From Alteripontixanthobacter maritimus (GTDB lineage: Bacteria; Pseudomonadota; Alphaproteobacteria; Sphingomonadales; Sphingomonadaceae), in contig NZ_QBKA01000002.1 in the NCBI RefSeq assembly GCF_003340475.1, forward strand, positions 1,869,501 to 1,933,500: 64,000 nucleotides of DNA, in the 5' to 3' direction. Below are positions 53,677-63,132 of this stretch, in pieces; position 1 is the stretch's first letter; every line of letters starts with the position of its first letter. The notes below the pieces were generated by a model that made no database searches, had not been told where the DNA came from, and was given only the letters and a program-made list of their open reading frames with translations. A program made the position numbers and the translations under genes.

Positions 53677-54677
53677 TGAATTTGAGCCGCCCCCAGCAGA
53701 TCTTCACCGCGTTTGTGGTGTTTGCGCTGGCCGCATGCGCATCGCCGTCAGCAAACACCATAACCACCGCCTCAGACAAAATCATCGAAACCAAGCGCAT
53801 TGCGCTTACTTTCGATGACGTGCCGCGCATGGCGGGCGCGTTCTTCACTCCTGAAGAGCGCACGGCGAAACTGATTTCGGCACTGGAACAGGCGGGCGTC
53901 GAACAGGCAGCATTCTTCGTGACGACCGGCAATTTAAGCGAGCCCGACGGGCTGCGCGGCGAAGAGCGGATTGCCGCTTATGTTGCCGCCGGACACGTTA
54001 TCGCTAATCACAGCGCCAGCCATTCGCATCTCCGCCAGACCCCGGCGGCCGCTTACCTCGCCGATATCGACACGGCGGAGGCATGGCTGAAAGGTCGCCC
54101 CGGATACCGACCCTGGTTTCGCCACCCCTATCTCGACGAAGGCGGACGGGACAAGGCGAAGCGCGATGCGATACGGGCCGGTCTTGCAGAGCGCGGTCTG
54201 CGTAATGGCTACGTCACGGCTGACGGCTCTGATTGGCACCTGGAGGCTTTGACGATCAAGGCTGCGGAAGCTGGCAAGCCCATGGACATGAAGGCGCTGC
54301 GGAAGCTGTATCTGCAAACCCAGCTAAGCGGAATTGATTACCACGACGTGCTGGCAAAGCGCACACTGGGCCGTTCGCCGGCCCATGTTATGCTGCTCCA
54401 TGAAACCGATCTGGCCGCCATGTTCATTGGCGATCTGGTGACGGAACTACGCCGCGAAGGCTGGACAATCATTACTGCGGACGAGGCCTTTGCCGATCCG
54501 ATCAACACTGCCATGCCCGACGTTCCCTACAGTTACGGGACGCTAATCGGGTCGATGGCATGGGAACAGGACATCCAGCCGCCCTTCTCGCCAATCTGGA
54601 TGAGCACTGATATGGCGAGCCGTATTTTTGAACGCCAAGTGATCAAGGCCCAAGCGCCCATAGAAAGCCCGCAATGA
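53676..54677 (+). CDS. polysaccharide deacetylase lipoprotein
   Basis: This 333-residue protein has a lipoprotein signal (IFTAFVVFALAACASPSA) and a NodB-type deacetylase domain: KRIALTFDDVPRMAG (catalytic Asp-Asp of TFDDVP), QAAFFVTTGN, HVIANHSASHSHL (zinc His residues) and FRHPYLDEGG. It deacetylates N-acetylated polysaccharide or peptidoglycan, or hydrolyses another amide. It lies in the mmsA operon, with the ATG overlapping the mmsA stop and its own end overlapping the acyl-CoA dehydrogenase start by 4 bases. Why it is in a valine operon is unclear. Confidence 0.9.
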   Translation: MNLSRPQQIFTAFVVFALAACASPSANTITTASDKIIETKRIALTFDDVPRMAGAFFTPEERTAKLISALEQAGVEQAAFFVTTGNLSEPDGLRGEERIAAYVAAGHVIANHSASHSHLRQTPAAAYLADIDTAEAWLKGRPGYRPWFRHPYLDEGGRDKAKRDAIRAGLAERGLRNGYVTADGSDWHLEALTIKAAEAGKPMDMKALRKLYLQTQLSGIDYHDVLAKRTLGRSPAHVMLLHETDLAAMFIGDLVTELRREGWTIITADEAFADPINTAMPDVPYSYGTLIGSMAWEQDIQPPFSPIWMSTDMASRIFERQVIKAQAPIESPQ

Positions 54678-55819
54678 CCGGACAATTCCAGCTTACCGAA
54701 GAACAGCTCGCCATTCAGGAGATGGCCGCGAAATTCACGGCCGACAACATCACCCCGTTCGCGGGCGATTGGGACGAACAGAAGCACTTCCCGCGCGACG
54801 TGATCAAATCCACCGCAGAGCTGGGCTTCGGCGCAATCTATGTGTCGGAGGAATCGGGCGGCATCGGGCTTGGCCGGCTGGAAGCGGCGCTGATAATGGA
54901 GGCGATGTCCTATGGTTGCCCCACCACCAGCGCGTTCATCTCGATCCACAACATGGCCGCCTGGATGATCGACAGTTTCGGTGGGCAGAACGTAAAGGAC
55001 CGCTACCTCCCTGACCTCGTTTCTATGGACAAGATCGCCTCCTATTGCCTGACCGAACCGGGCAGCGGGTCGGACGCGTCGGGCCTTGCCACCAGTGCGG
55101 TGCTCGATGGTGACCATTACGTCCTCAACGGCACCAAGCAGTTCATCTCGGGCGGCGGCGTGAACGATGTTTATGTCACGATGGTCCGCACCGGGGATCA
55201 TAAGACGAAAGGCATCACCTGCCTCGTCATCGACAAGGACACACCCGGCGTCAGCTTCGGCGCGCCGGAGAAGAAATTGGGCTGGAACGCCAGCCCCACC
55301 GCGCAGGTCATTTTCGAAGATGCACGCGTGCCGGTGGCCAACCGCGTCGGGGCCGAGGGCGAAGGGTTCCGCTTCGCCATGATGGGGCTGGATGGCGGGC
55401 GGCTGAATATTGGCGCCTGTTCGCTGGGCGGCGCGCAACGCTGTCTGGATGAGGCGGTTTCCTACACCAAGGAACGCCAGCAATTCGGCCAGCCCGTGGC
55501 GGATTTCCAGAACACCCAGTTCATGCTCGCCGACATGGCCACCGATCTGGAAAGCGCTCGCGCGCTGCTGTACCTCGCCGCCGCGAAAGTCACCGACAAC
55601 GCGCCCGACAAATCCCGCTTTTCCGCCATGGCCAAGCGGCTGGCGACCGACAACGGATCGAAGGTGGTGAATGACGCACTGCAGTTGTTCGGCGGCTATG
55701 GCTATCTGAAGGACTATCCCATCGAACGCTTCTGGCGCGACTTGCGGGTGCACTCGATCCTAGAAGGCACCAACCAGGTGATGCGCATGATCGTCGGCCG
55801 CGATTTGTTGCGGCAGTAA
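54674..55819 (+). CDS. acyl-CoA dehydrogenase, probably isobutyryl-CoA dehydrogenase
   Basis: This 381-residue FAD enzyme probably acts on isobutyryl-CoA, given the operon. Family segments are ASYCLTEPGSGSDASGLATS, QFISGGGVNDVYVTMVRTGD, KERQQFGQPVADFQNTQFML and GGYGYLKDYPIERFWRDLRV. The catalytic glutamate is in ILEGTNQVMRM. Length and layout fit short-chain acyl-CoA dehydrogenases, unlike the ADGPDEVH type at the start of this window. It overlaps the deacetylase gene and is followed 10 bases later by an enoyl-CoA hydratase-like gene. Confidence 0.94.
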   Translation: MTGQFQLTEEQLAIQEMAAKFTADNITPFAGDWDEQKHFPRDVIKSTAELGFGAIYVSEESGGIGLGRLEAALIMEAMSYGCPTTSAFISIHNMAAWMIDSFGGQNVKDRYLPDLVSMDKIASYCLTEPGSGSDASGLATSAVLDGDHYVLNGTKQFISGGGVNDVYVTMVRTGDHKTKGITCLVIDKDTPGVSFGAPEKKLGWNASPTAQVIFEDARVPVANRVGAEGEGFRFAMMGLDGGRLNIGACSLGGAQRCLDEAVSYTKERQQFGQPVADFQNTQFMLADMATDLESARALLYLAAAKVTDNAPDKSRFSAMAKRLATDNGSKVVNDALQLFGGYGYLKDYPIERFWRDLRVHSILEGTNQVMRMIVGRDLLRQ

Positions 55820-55829
55820 AGGCTACCCC

Positions 55830-56876
55830 ATGACCCAAGACGTAAAAATTCACACCCACGGCCGCGTGGGACATATCTCGCTGAACCGGCCCAAGGCGCT
55901 CCATGCGCTCACGCTCGACATGTGCCACGCGATGAGCGCGGCGCTGGCTGACTGGGCGGATGACGACAGCGTCGAGGCTGTCATTATCGACCATGCCGAA
56001 GGGCGCGGGTTTTGCGCGGGCGGCGATATCGCCTTTCTTCGCAATTCCGCGCTGAACGACAATGGTGTGTCGGGCCGCAAGTTCTTCCATGATGAATACC
56101 AGCTCAACCACCAGCTTTTCACTTATAAAAAACCGGTGGTTTGCTTCATGGATGGCATCACGATGGGCGGCGGAGTGGGCATTGCGCTGCCAGCAAAATT
56201 CCGCGTGGCGACCGAGAACACCCGGCTTGCCATGCCCGAAACCGGGATCGGCCTGTTTCCCGATGTTGGCGGCGGATGGCATTTGTCGCGGCTCGGCGGC
56301 CGGCTCGGACAATTCCTTGCACTGACCGGAGCGCGGCTGGATGGTGCGGAATGCCTCTGGGCCGGACTCGCCACGCATTATCTGCCATCGCAAATGGCAG
56401 CCGATGCCAAGGCGCGCATCATTGAAAAGCCGGATCGGATTGCGGGCGTATTGTCGGAAATGGTCGGCAGCCCGCCCAAGGCCCGGATCGAGGAAAACGC
56501 GGACAAGATCGCCAAGCACTTCGCCTCGGACGACTTCGAAACCATCCTCGCCAGCCTTGAGGCCGAGGACAGCGACTGGTCGCACAAGGAACGCGACACA
56601 CTTGGCACCAAAAGCCCGCAAACCTGCAAGGTCGCGCTTCGCCAGCTGGCCGAAGGCGCGAAAATGACCGACTTTGCCGACAATATGCGGATGGAATACC
56701 GCATCGCCAGCCGCGTTATCAACCGACCCGATTTTGCCGAAGGGGTGCGCGCGGTGATCGTGGACAAATCGAACGATCCCAAATGGAACCCGCCCGTGCC
56801 GCAGGAAGTGGACGATGCGCTGATCGACAGCATTTTTGCCCCCTTGCCAGCCGATGAGGAATGGAAGCCGCTATGA
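55830..56876 (+). CDS. 3-hydroxyisobutyryl-CoA hydrolase-like crotonase
   Basis: The 348-residue crotonase-family protein fits 3-hydroxyisobutyryl-CoA hydrolases, which are longer (about 350) than hydratases. Segments are [56 protein letters not shown] and [20 protein letters not shown], followed by a C-terminal extension ([15 protein letters not shown]) with the conserved helical part. The enzyme releases 3-hydroxyisobutyrate, which MmsB oxidises. It overlaps the next gene by ATGA. Confidence 0.93.
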   Translation: MTQDVKIHTHGRVGHISLNRPKALHALTLDMCHAMSAALADWADDDSVEAVIIDHAEGRGFCAGGDIAFLRNSALNDNGVSGRKFFHDEYQLNHQLFTYKKPVVCFMDGITMGGGVGIALPAKFRVATENTRLAMPETGIGLFPDVGGGWHLSRLGGRLGQFLALTGARLDGAECLWAGLATHYLPSQMAADAKARIIEKPDRIAGVLSEMVGSPPKARIEENADKIAKHFASDDFETILASLEAEDSDWSHKERDTLGTKSPQTCKVALRQLAEGAKMTDFADNMRMEYRIASRVINRPDFAEGVRAVIVDKSNDPKWNPPVPQEVDDALIDSIFAPLPADEEWKPL

Positions 56877-57655
56877 CATACGAAACCATCCAGACTGCGA
56901 CCGATGGCGCCGTGACCATCATCACGCTGAACCGGCCCAAGGCCTTGAACGCGCTTTCCAGCGCAGTCCTCGACGAACTGATCGAGGCGTTTGCCGCCTA
57001 TCAGGCTGACGACAGCCAGCGATGCGCGGTTCTCACCGGCTCCGGCGACAAGGCCTTCGCAGCGGGCGCGGATATCAAGGAAATGGCCGAGAAATCGGCG
57101 GCTGAGTTCTACGCTGCGGACTTCTTCTCCAAATGGACGAGCCATCTTGTCGAAGCGACCCGCAAACCCTGGATCGCGGCCGTGAACGGCTTCGCGCTTG
57201 GGGGTGGATGCGAACTAGCGATGATGGCGGACTTTATCGTGGCATCGGAAAACGCCAGATTCGGCCAGCCGGAAATCAAGCTCGGCGTGGCACCGGGAAT
57301 GGGCGGCAGCCAGCGGCTGACCCGCGCCATCGGCAAGGCGAAAGCGATGGAAATGTGCCTGACAGGCCGCATGATGGATGCGGGCGAAGCCGAGCGCAGC
57401 GGCCTCGTCGCGCGCGTGGTGCCGCATGACGAGCTGATGAACTCCGCACTGAAGACCGCGAAGACCGTTGCCGGAATGCCGCCGCTTGCCGCGATGGTGA
57501 ACAAGGAAATGGTTGATGCGGCGTATGAGACTACACTCAGCCAAGGCGTCCTGCACGAACGCCGCCTGTTCCAGATATTGACCGCGACCGAAGACAAGGC
57601 CGAGGGCATGGCCGCGTTTATCGAAAAGCGCGACGGGGTATGGAAGGGGCGGTAA
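56873..57655 (+). CDS. enoyl-CoA hydratase
   Basis: This 260-residue crotonase is a classical enoyl-CoA hydratase: [60 protein letters not shown] and [20 protein letters not shown]. The catalytic glutamates are in GGGCELAM and QPEIKLG. In this operon it probably hydrates methacrylyl-CoA. The ATG at 56873 overlaps the stop of the upstream hydrolase; an upstream in-frame start at 56861 would be in that gene. Confidence 0.95.
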   Translation: MTYETIQTATDGAVTIITLNRPKALNALSSAVLDELIEAFAAYQADDSQRCAVLTGSGDKAFAAGADIKEMAEKSAAEFYAADFFSKWTSHLVEATRKPWIAAVNGFALGGGCELAMMADFIVASENARFGQPEIKLGVAPGMGGSQRLTRAIGKAKAMEMCLTGRMMDAGEAERSGLVARVVPHDELMNSALKTAKTVAGMPPLAAMVNKEMVDAAYETTLSQGVLHERRLFQILTATEDKAEGMAAFIEKRDGVWKGR

Positions 57656-57657
57656 TT

Positions 57658-58014
57658 ATGCGCGGTTTCGCATTTTTCTGCCTTGTTTTATGGGCGATGC
57701 TCGCCGCCTACACCTCTATTACAATCGCTAATCACGGGTTGGGCCTGCTCCCTATATTCTTTGGCGATATCGCGGAAATGGGTTGGCCCGGCCAATTCAA
57801 TTTCGATTTCTTCTTAATGTTGATTCTGTCGGCCGGCTGGACCGCGTGGCGCAATCGAAATGGGGGCACGGCGCGCTGGGTGCTTACCTTTTTCGCCATG
57901 TTTGGTGGAGCCGGCTTTCTGCTCGTCTATCTTCCGTATCTAATTTACAAGAACAACGGCGATATGGCTATCGTCCTGCTCGGCCCTGAATATCCCGGAG
58001 ATCCCAATCCATGA
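57658..58014 (+). CDS. small membrane protein of the valine operon, unknown
   Basis: This 118-residue protein has three hydrophobic segments: FAFFCLVLWAMLAAYTSITI, FFLMLILSAGWTAWR and VLTFFAMFGGAGFLLVYLPY. I do not recognise a family. The start at 57658 (MRGFAFFC) lies 2 bases after the hydratase stop, and the end overlaps mmsB by ATGA. Both neighbours are valine-degradation enzymes, so cotranscription is certain enough, but a role is not evident. Confidence 0.75.
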   Translation: MRGFAFFCLVLWAMLAAYTSITIANHGLGLLPIFFGDIAEMGWPGQFNFDFFLMLILSAGWTAWRNRNGGTARWVLTFFAMFGGAGFLLVYLPYLIYKNNGDMAIVLLGPEYPGDPNP

Positions 58015-58880
58015 AAATTGCATTCATCGGCCTCGGCAATATGGGCGGCGGGATGGCTGCCAATCTGGTGAAGGCAGGGCACGAAGTGCGCGCCTTCGAC
58101 CTCAGCGCAGACGCACTCGATACGGCGCGTGAAAATGGTTGCACCCCCTGCACCTCAGTTGCCGAAGCGGTTGATGGGGTAGAGGCTGTCGTATCGATGT
58201 TGCCCAATGGCCAGATCGTGCTGTCGGCATATACTGCGGACGTGATCGGAAATGCGCCCAAGGACGCGATCCTGATCGATTGCTCCACCATCGATGTTGC
58301 GACCGCGCGCGAGGTTTCAAGCCAGGCAGCCAAGGCCGGATACGCCATGGTCGATGCGCCTGTTTCGGGCGGCATCGCAGCCGCGGCTGGCGGAACGCTC
58401 ACCTTTATGGTGGGCGGCACGGACGACGCGTTCGGGCGCGCCGAAACGGTACTGAACGCCATGGGCAAGGCGGTCATTCATGCAGGCGACGCGGGCAATG
58501 GACAGGCGGCGAAGATCTGCAACAACATGCTGCTCGCCATTCATATGACCGGAACGTGCGAAACCTTTGCCATGGCGGAAAAGCTCGGGCTGGACCCGCA
58601 GACCTTCTACAATATCGCGTCAGTCAGTTCCGGACAGAACTGGTCCATGACCAGCTATTGCCCGGTGCCCGGTGTCGGCCCGCAATCCCCGGCGGACAAT
58701 GACTACAAGGGCGGTTTCGCCACCGCGCTGATGCTGAAGGATTTGCGACTGGCGATGGAGGCAGCGGAGACGGCGAATGCTCCGGTGCCGATGGGCGCAC
58801 GGGCGGCTTCGCTCTACGAGGATTTTGCCGGAGCAGGTAACGGGCAGCTGGATTTCAGCGCGATCCTGAAAACGTTCTAG
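58011..58880 (+). CDS. mmsB: 3-hydroxyisobutyrate dehydrogenase
   Basis: MmsB oxidises 3-hydroxyisobutyrate to methylmalonate semialdehyde with NAD. The 289-residue protein has the N-terminal motif IAFIGLGNMGGGMAANLVKA, the substrate-binding VDAPVSGGIAAAAGGTLTFM and the catalytic-lysine region GQAAKICNNMLLAIHM. It is the last gene of the operon and overlaps the preceding membrane-protein gene. Together with MmsA it completes the path to propionyl-CoA. Confidence 0.97.
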   Translation: MKIAFIGLGNMGGGMAANLVKAGHEVRAFDLSADALDTARENGCTPCTSVAEAVDGVEAVVSMLPNGQIVLSAYTADVIGNAPKDAILIDCSTIDVATAREVSSQAAKAGYAMVDAPVSGGIAAAAGGTLTFMVGGTDDAFGRAETVLNAMGKAVIHAGDAGNGQAAKICNNMLLAIHMTGTCETFAMAEKLGLDPQTFYNIASVSSGQNWSMTSYCPVPGVGPQSPADNDYKGGFATALMLKDLRLAMEAAETANAPVPMGARAASLYEDFAGAGNGQLDFSAILKTF

Positions 58881-58892
58881 GTCGCGCTGGAT

Positions 58893-59642
58893 TTAGGGAT
58901 TGTTGATCGCTGCGATCACGTCGTCCAGCCAGCGGCGTGGAGCTTCGCGCTGGCCGACATCCGCCACGAATTCCTGCCCGCGCGCCACGCTTTGCAGGCG
59001 TCTGCCATGCAACCAGCGATCGGCGCGGTCGTGATAGCTTAACCCGTCCGGTTTAAGCCATTCCGGGCGGTTCCAGAGGCTGGGTGAACCTTGCCCGTCC
59101 GGCACGCTCAACCGCAACACGTCGCAGGCATTCACCGCGATTCGGCCCGGCCCACGATAGATGCAGTCATTCGTCCCGTGCATCGCCAGAGCATGAGGAT
59201 GGCGATGCGCCTTCAATTCGGCCAGGATTTCAGGTGGGCAGTCGGCCAGGCTAATTTTCTGCTCTACCTTGAGAAAGCCGAATATCCGGTGATGCGGGGT
59301 GCAGCCTGCCTTCTGAAACAAGCCGAAGAAGAGGAACACATCTCCCACCCCGACACCGCGATTAGCAAGATGCGACTGCGCCGTGCCGACCTGACCGAAC
59401 AGACACTCGCCGCCTGTAAACATCGGATCGTGATGCGCGAAGTCGCTCGCACCCAGCTTACCCCGGCTTGCCTTTGTGACGGCTTCGCCCAAACCAAGGT
59501 CGCCATAGGTCGTGCGCGAAACCGGCGCGCCATCGCGCAGCATCGCCGGGATTGGCAGCGAAACCGGCGCGCCATCCACGATTGGCGATGGTCCGCCGCC
59601 CGATGCGCTGTCGAAACCCTTGCGGCTGAAGACGATCTTCAC
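58893..59642 (-). CDS. Nmad3 (nucleotide modification associated domain 3) protein
   Basis: The 249-residue protein resembles Nmad3: MKIVFSRKGFDSASGGGPSP, SLPIPAMLRDGAPVSRTTYG, then GECLFGQVGTAQSHLANRGV and GDVFLFFGLFQKAGCTPHHR. Such proteins are named for association with nucleotide-modification operons, especially in phages. Their biochemical activity is not established. Here it stands alone, between the mmsB and gcvPB genes. It has no signal peptide. Confidence 0.8.
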   Translation of the reverse strand: MKIVFSRKGFDSASGGGPSPIVDGAPVSLPIPAMLRDGAPVSRTTYGDLGLGEAVTKASRGKLGASDFAHHDPMFTGGECLFGQVGTAQSHLANRGVGVGDVFLFFGLFQKAGCTPHHRIFGFLKVEQKISLADCPPEILAELKAHRHPHALAMHGTNDCIYRGPGRIAVNACDVLRLSVPDGQGSPSLWNRPEWLKPDGLSYHDRADRWLHGRRLQSVARGQEFVADVGQREAPRRWLDDVIAAINNP

Positions 59643-59664
59643 CGCCGAAGGGTGCCGTTTGCGA

Positions 59665-61293
59665 TTATCGTCCGCCCCGCTCGCTCATCGTCGGCTTGCC
59701 TGCCGGAGCCACCTCACCGGTATAAGCCAGCACAGGATTGCGCGCAGCCTGCGTCTCGTCGAGCCTGCGGCGCGGAGCGTAATAGGGCGCGGATTTCATC
59801 GCTTCCTCGCCCGCATTGGCGCGGCTGGCCACATTGCGGAAGGCGGCGATGAACTGGTCGAGCGCCGCCTTGCTTTCCGTCTCGGTCGGTTCGACCAGCA
59901 TCGCACCGTGTACCACGAGCGGGAAATACACCGTCATCGGGTGATACCCCTCGTCGATCAGCGCCTTGGCGAGGTCCAGCGTAGAGAAGCCCTTGGCGAA
60001 ATCGCGATCTCCGAACAGCGCCTCGTGCATGCAGGGCCCACTCGCCGCATAGGGCGCGTGAAGCAGGTCTTCCATCGAACGCAGCACATAGTTCGCATTC
60101 AGTACCGCATCTTCTGCCACCTGCCGCAGGCCATCCGCACCGTGGCTGAGCATGTAGGTGAGCGCGCGGGTGAACATGCCCATCTGACCGTGAAATGCGG
60201 TCATCCGGCCGAAGCTCTGCATGATGCCGCCGAAATGCTCCTGCGAAAACGCGTCGGCGCTTTCTTCCTCCACCAGATGCACCACGCCATCCTTCGTGCG
60301 CGAAGCGTAGGGTAGCGGCATGAACGGGCCGAGTGCCTCCGACAGAACAACCGGTCCGCTACCCGGTCCGCCGCCGCCATGCGGGGTGGAGAAGGTCTTG
60401 TGCAGATTGATGTGCATCGCATCTACGCCAAGGTCGCCGGGACGTACGCGGCCAACGATGGCGTTAAAATTCGCGCCATCGCAATAGACGAACCCGCCCG
60501 CCGCGTGGACCGCATCGGAAATCGCCTTCATATCGCGTTCGAACAGGCCGCAGGTGTTAGGGTTGGTAATCATCACCGCGGCCACATCCGGGCCGAGGCG
60601 TGCTTTCATCGCTTCCAGATCCACGCGCCCATCTTCGGTGGCAGGAATATTTTCCACGCGATACCCGGCAAAGGCAGCGGTGGCGGGATTGGTGCCGTGT
60701 GCGCTTTCGGGCACCAGCACCACTTCGCGCGCATCGCCGCGCGCTTCCAGGGCGGCGCGAATGCACAGCATGCCGCACAGTTCGCCATGCGCGCCTGCCT
60801 TCGGGCTCATGGCGACGGCGTGCATGCCGGTCAGCTTGATCAGCCACATGGACAATTCGTTGATGACTTCGAGCGCGCCGGGCACGGTGGAAACCGGCTG
60901 CAAGGGATGCACATCGGCAAAGCCGGGCATCCGCGCGACTTTCTCGTTGAGTCGCGGATTGTGCTTCATGGTGCAGCTGCCGAGCGGGAACAGGCCAAGA
61001 TCGATGGCGTAATTCTGGCGGCTCAATCGGGTGTAATGGCGCACCGTCTGCGGCTCGGACAGGCCGGGCAGCTCCGGCTTTTCAGCGCGGGCAAACGCAC
61101 CCAGACGCGTGCTGCGTTTACGGTCCACTGGCGGAAGATCGACGCCGGTCGTATCGTTGCTGCCGATTTCGAAGATCAGCGCTTCTTCCAGCATCAGCGC
61201 GCGGTTGCCGGTCACGGTTGCGGGACCATCGGCCAGCTTGGCGTGGTCCACCGGCGCTTCGGGCTTCCAGCCGGATGTGTTGGGGGCGTTCAT
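59665..61293 (-). CDS. gcvPB: glycine dehydrogenase (P protein) subunit 2
   Basis: GcvPB is the PLP-bearing half of the split P protein of the glycine cleavage system. The 542-residue protein has the segments LGLFPLGSCTMKHNPRLNEK, MSPKAGAHGELCGMLCIRAA and DAMHINLHKTFSTPHGGGGP, where the lysine of LHKTFS binds PLP. It ends with a basic tail. Its start overlaps the gcvPA stop by 4 bases. The length is a little above the usual 490-510, with extra residues at both ends. Confidence 0.96.
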   Translation of the reverse strand: MNAPNTSGWKPEAPVDHAKLADGPATVTGNRALMLEEALIFEIGSNDTTGVDLPPVDRKRSTRLGAFARAEKPELPGLSEPQTVRHYTRLSRQNYAIDLGLFPLGSCTMKHNPRLNEKVARMPGFADVHPLQPVSTVPGALEVINELSMWLIKLTGMHAVAMSPKAGAHGELCGMLCIRAALEARGDAREVVLVPESAHGTNPATAAFAGYRVENIPATEDGRVDLEAMKARLGPDVAAVMITNPNTCGLFERDMKAISDAVHAAGGFVYCDGANFNAIVGRVRPGDLGVDAMHINLHKTFSTPHGGGGPGSGPVVLSEALGPFMPLPYASRTKDGVVHLVEEESADAFSQEHFGGIMQSFGRMTAFHGQMGMFTRALTYMLSHGADGLRQVAEDAVLNANYVLRSMEDLLHAPYAASGPCMHEALFGDRDFAKGFSTLDLAKALIDEGYHPMTVYFPLVVHGAMLVEPTETESKAALDQFIAAFRNVASRANAGEEAMKSAPYYAPRRRLDETQAARNPVLAYTGEVAPAGKPTMSERGGR

Positions 61294-62651
61294 GCCAGTA
61301 TCTCCTCAAGCGCGGTCGCCATCGTTTCGATGTCCTCCTCGCTGGTGGTTTCGGTGACGGCCACGAGCAGGCCGTTTGCCAGCGCATCCTCCGCCGGGAA
61401 CAGCCGGCCAAGCGACACGCCCGCCAGCACGCCCTTCTCAGCCAGAACGCGGACCACTTCGCGCGCGTCTCGGTCCAGCACCACGGTGAATTCGTTGAAG
61501 AACACATCGTTCAGCACGCTCACGCCAGAAATTTCAACCAGCCGGTCGGCTGCGATGCAAGCGAGGCGGTGGTTTTCCATCGCAAGGCGTTCCAGCCCTT
61601 CCCCGCCGAGCAGGGTCATGTGAACCGAGAACGCCAGCGCACAGAGGCCGGAATTGGTGCAGATGTTGCTGGTCGCCTTCTCGCGCCGGATATGCTGTTC
61701 GCGGGTGGACAGCGTCAATACGAAGCCGCGTTTGCCGTCCGCATCCACGGTTTCCCCGCATAGCCGGCCCGGCATCTGGCGGACCAGTTTCTGGTTGGTC
61801 ACGGCAAACAGGCCGAGATACGGCCCGCCGAATTGCAGGCCGACGCCGATCGCCTGTCCCTCGCCGACGACGATATCCGCGCCGAGATTGCCCGGAGCCT
61901 CCAGCGCGCCAAGCGCGACAGGTTCGGTGTTGACCACGATCAGCAACGCCTTCGAACCCTCCAGCGCGGCGGCGATTTTCCGAATGTCGGGAATGCGGCC
62001 AAGAATGTCGGGATATTGCACCACGACGCAGCTGGTCTCGTCGTCGATCTCCGCAATCAGTGCATCTTCGGCGCAGCCTGCATCGAGGTCTGGTGCGGCG
62101 GACACGATTGCGTCCCCGGTGAATTTGGCCATGGTCCGCGCCACCTCGACGTAATGCGGGTGCAGCCCGCAGCTCAGCACCGCGCGCGCTTTCTTCGTGA
62201 CGCGCCCCGCCATCGTGATCGCTTCCCAGCAGGCGGTGGAGCCATCATACATCGATGCATTCGCCACCGCGCAGCCATACAGCCGGGCGACCTGGCTCTG
62301 GAATTCGAACAGCATTTGCAACGTGCCCTGAGCGATTTCGGGCTGGTAGGGCGTATAGGCCGTCAGGAACTCGCCGCGCTGGATGATGTGATCGACCGAC
62401 GCCGGGACGTGATGGCGATAGGCGCCCGCGCCCAGAAAGAACGGCGCGTCGGCAGCAGCCAGGTTCTTCTTCGACAGCGTGCGCATATGGCGTTCGACCG
62501 CCATTTCGCTCGCATGCATCGGCAAGTCGTGGATCGGACCATCCAGCCGCGCCTCTTGCGGAACATCGGAAAACAGCGCGTTTATATCGGGTGCGCCGAT
62601 GGTTTCCAGCATGGCGGCGCGATCGGTATCGGTCAGCGGTAGGTAGCGCAT
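61290..62651 (-). CDS. gcvPA: glycine dehydrogenase (P protein) subunit 1
   Basis: GcvPA is the partner half of the split glycine dehydrogenase. The 453-residue protein begins MRYLPLTDTDRAAMLETIGA and has the family segments FLGAGAYRHHVPASVDHIIQ, GEFLTAYTPYQPEIAQGTLQ and MYDGSTACWEAITMAGRV. It has normal length (about 450). The gcvH gene lies 106 bases upstream on the same strand, so the operon is gcvT-gcvH-gcvPA-gcvPB. Confidence 0.96.
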   Translation of the reverse strand: MRYLPLTDTDRAAMLETIGAPDINALFSDVPQEARLDGPIHDLPMHASEMAVERHMRTLSKKNLAAADAPFFLGAGAYRHHVPASVDHIIQRGEFLTAYTPYQPEIAQGTLQMLFEFQSQVARLYGCAVANASMYDGSTACWEAITMAGRVTKKARAVLSCGLHPHYVEVARTMAKFTGDAIVSAAPDLDAGCAEDALIAEIDDETSCVVVQYPDILGRIPDIRKIAAALEGSKALLIVVNTEPVALGALEAPGNLGADIVVGEGQAIGVGLQFGGPYLGLFAVTNQKLVRQMPGRLCGETVDADGKRGFVLTLSTREQHIRREKATSNICTNSGLCALAFSVHMTLLGGEGLERLAMENHRLACIAADRLVEISGVSVLNDVFFNEFTVVLDRDAREVVRVLAEKGVLAGVSLGRLFPAEDALANGLLVAVTETTSEEDIETMATALEEILA

Positions 62652-62757
62652 TGTATTGGCTTTCTATGCACCTGCGCATAAGCAGGAGCCTTGTTCAGTC
62701 GGGTCGCATATCAAGTGAAAACCCCGGCCTTTGCAGGGGAGGATCGCACCCGGAAGG

Positions 62758-63132
62758 TTAGTCCAGCCCGTCAACATAGGCGGCGTATGCCTTGCCGTTC
62801 ATCAGGCCTTGCAGCTCATCCTTGTCGGACAGCGTCAGCTTGAAGAACCAACCTTCTTCTTCGGGCGAGGTGTTTACGAGCGCGGGGTCTTCTTCCAGAG
62901 CGTCATTACCCTCGGTCACTTCGCCGGAGACGGGAGAATACACGTCGCTGGCGGCTTTCACCGATTCCACCACAGCAGCATCGCCGCCCTTGTCCAGCAT
63001 GGTGCCGCTATCGGGCACTTCGACGAACACGATATCGCCCAGCTGTTCCTGCGCATAATCGGTAATACCGACAGTGGCGCTGTCGCCTTCCACGTCGATC
63101 CATTCGTGTTCTTCGGTAAAATAACGGCTCAT
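62758..63132 (-). CDS. gcvH: glycine cleavage system H protein
   Basis: GcvH carries the lipoyl group that shuttles the aminomethyl moiety. The 124-residue protein has the family core [40 protein letters not shown] and [20 protein letters not shown], where the lysine of VESVKA is lipoylated. Its ATG overlaps the gcvT stop by 4 bases, so the two are coupled. The operon continues into gcvPA after 106 bases. Confidence 0.97.
   Translation of the reverse strand: MSRYFTEEHEWIDVEGDSATVGITDYAQEQLGDIVFVEVPDSGTMLDKGGDAAVVESVKAASDVYSPVSGEVTEGNDALEEDPALVNTSPEEEGWFFKLTLSDKDELQGLMNGKAYAAYVDGLD

Noticed and set aside
54533-55753. 406-codon minus-strand frame opposite the isobutyryl-CoA dehydrogenase gene
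   Set aside because: Antisense shadow with no motif.
60379-61623. 414-codon plus-strand frame opposite gcvPB
   Set aside because: Antisense shadow of a recognised gene.
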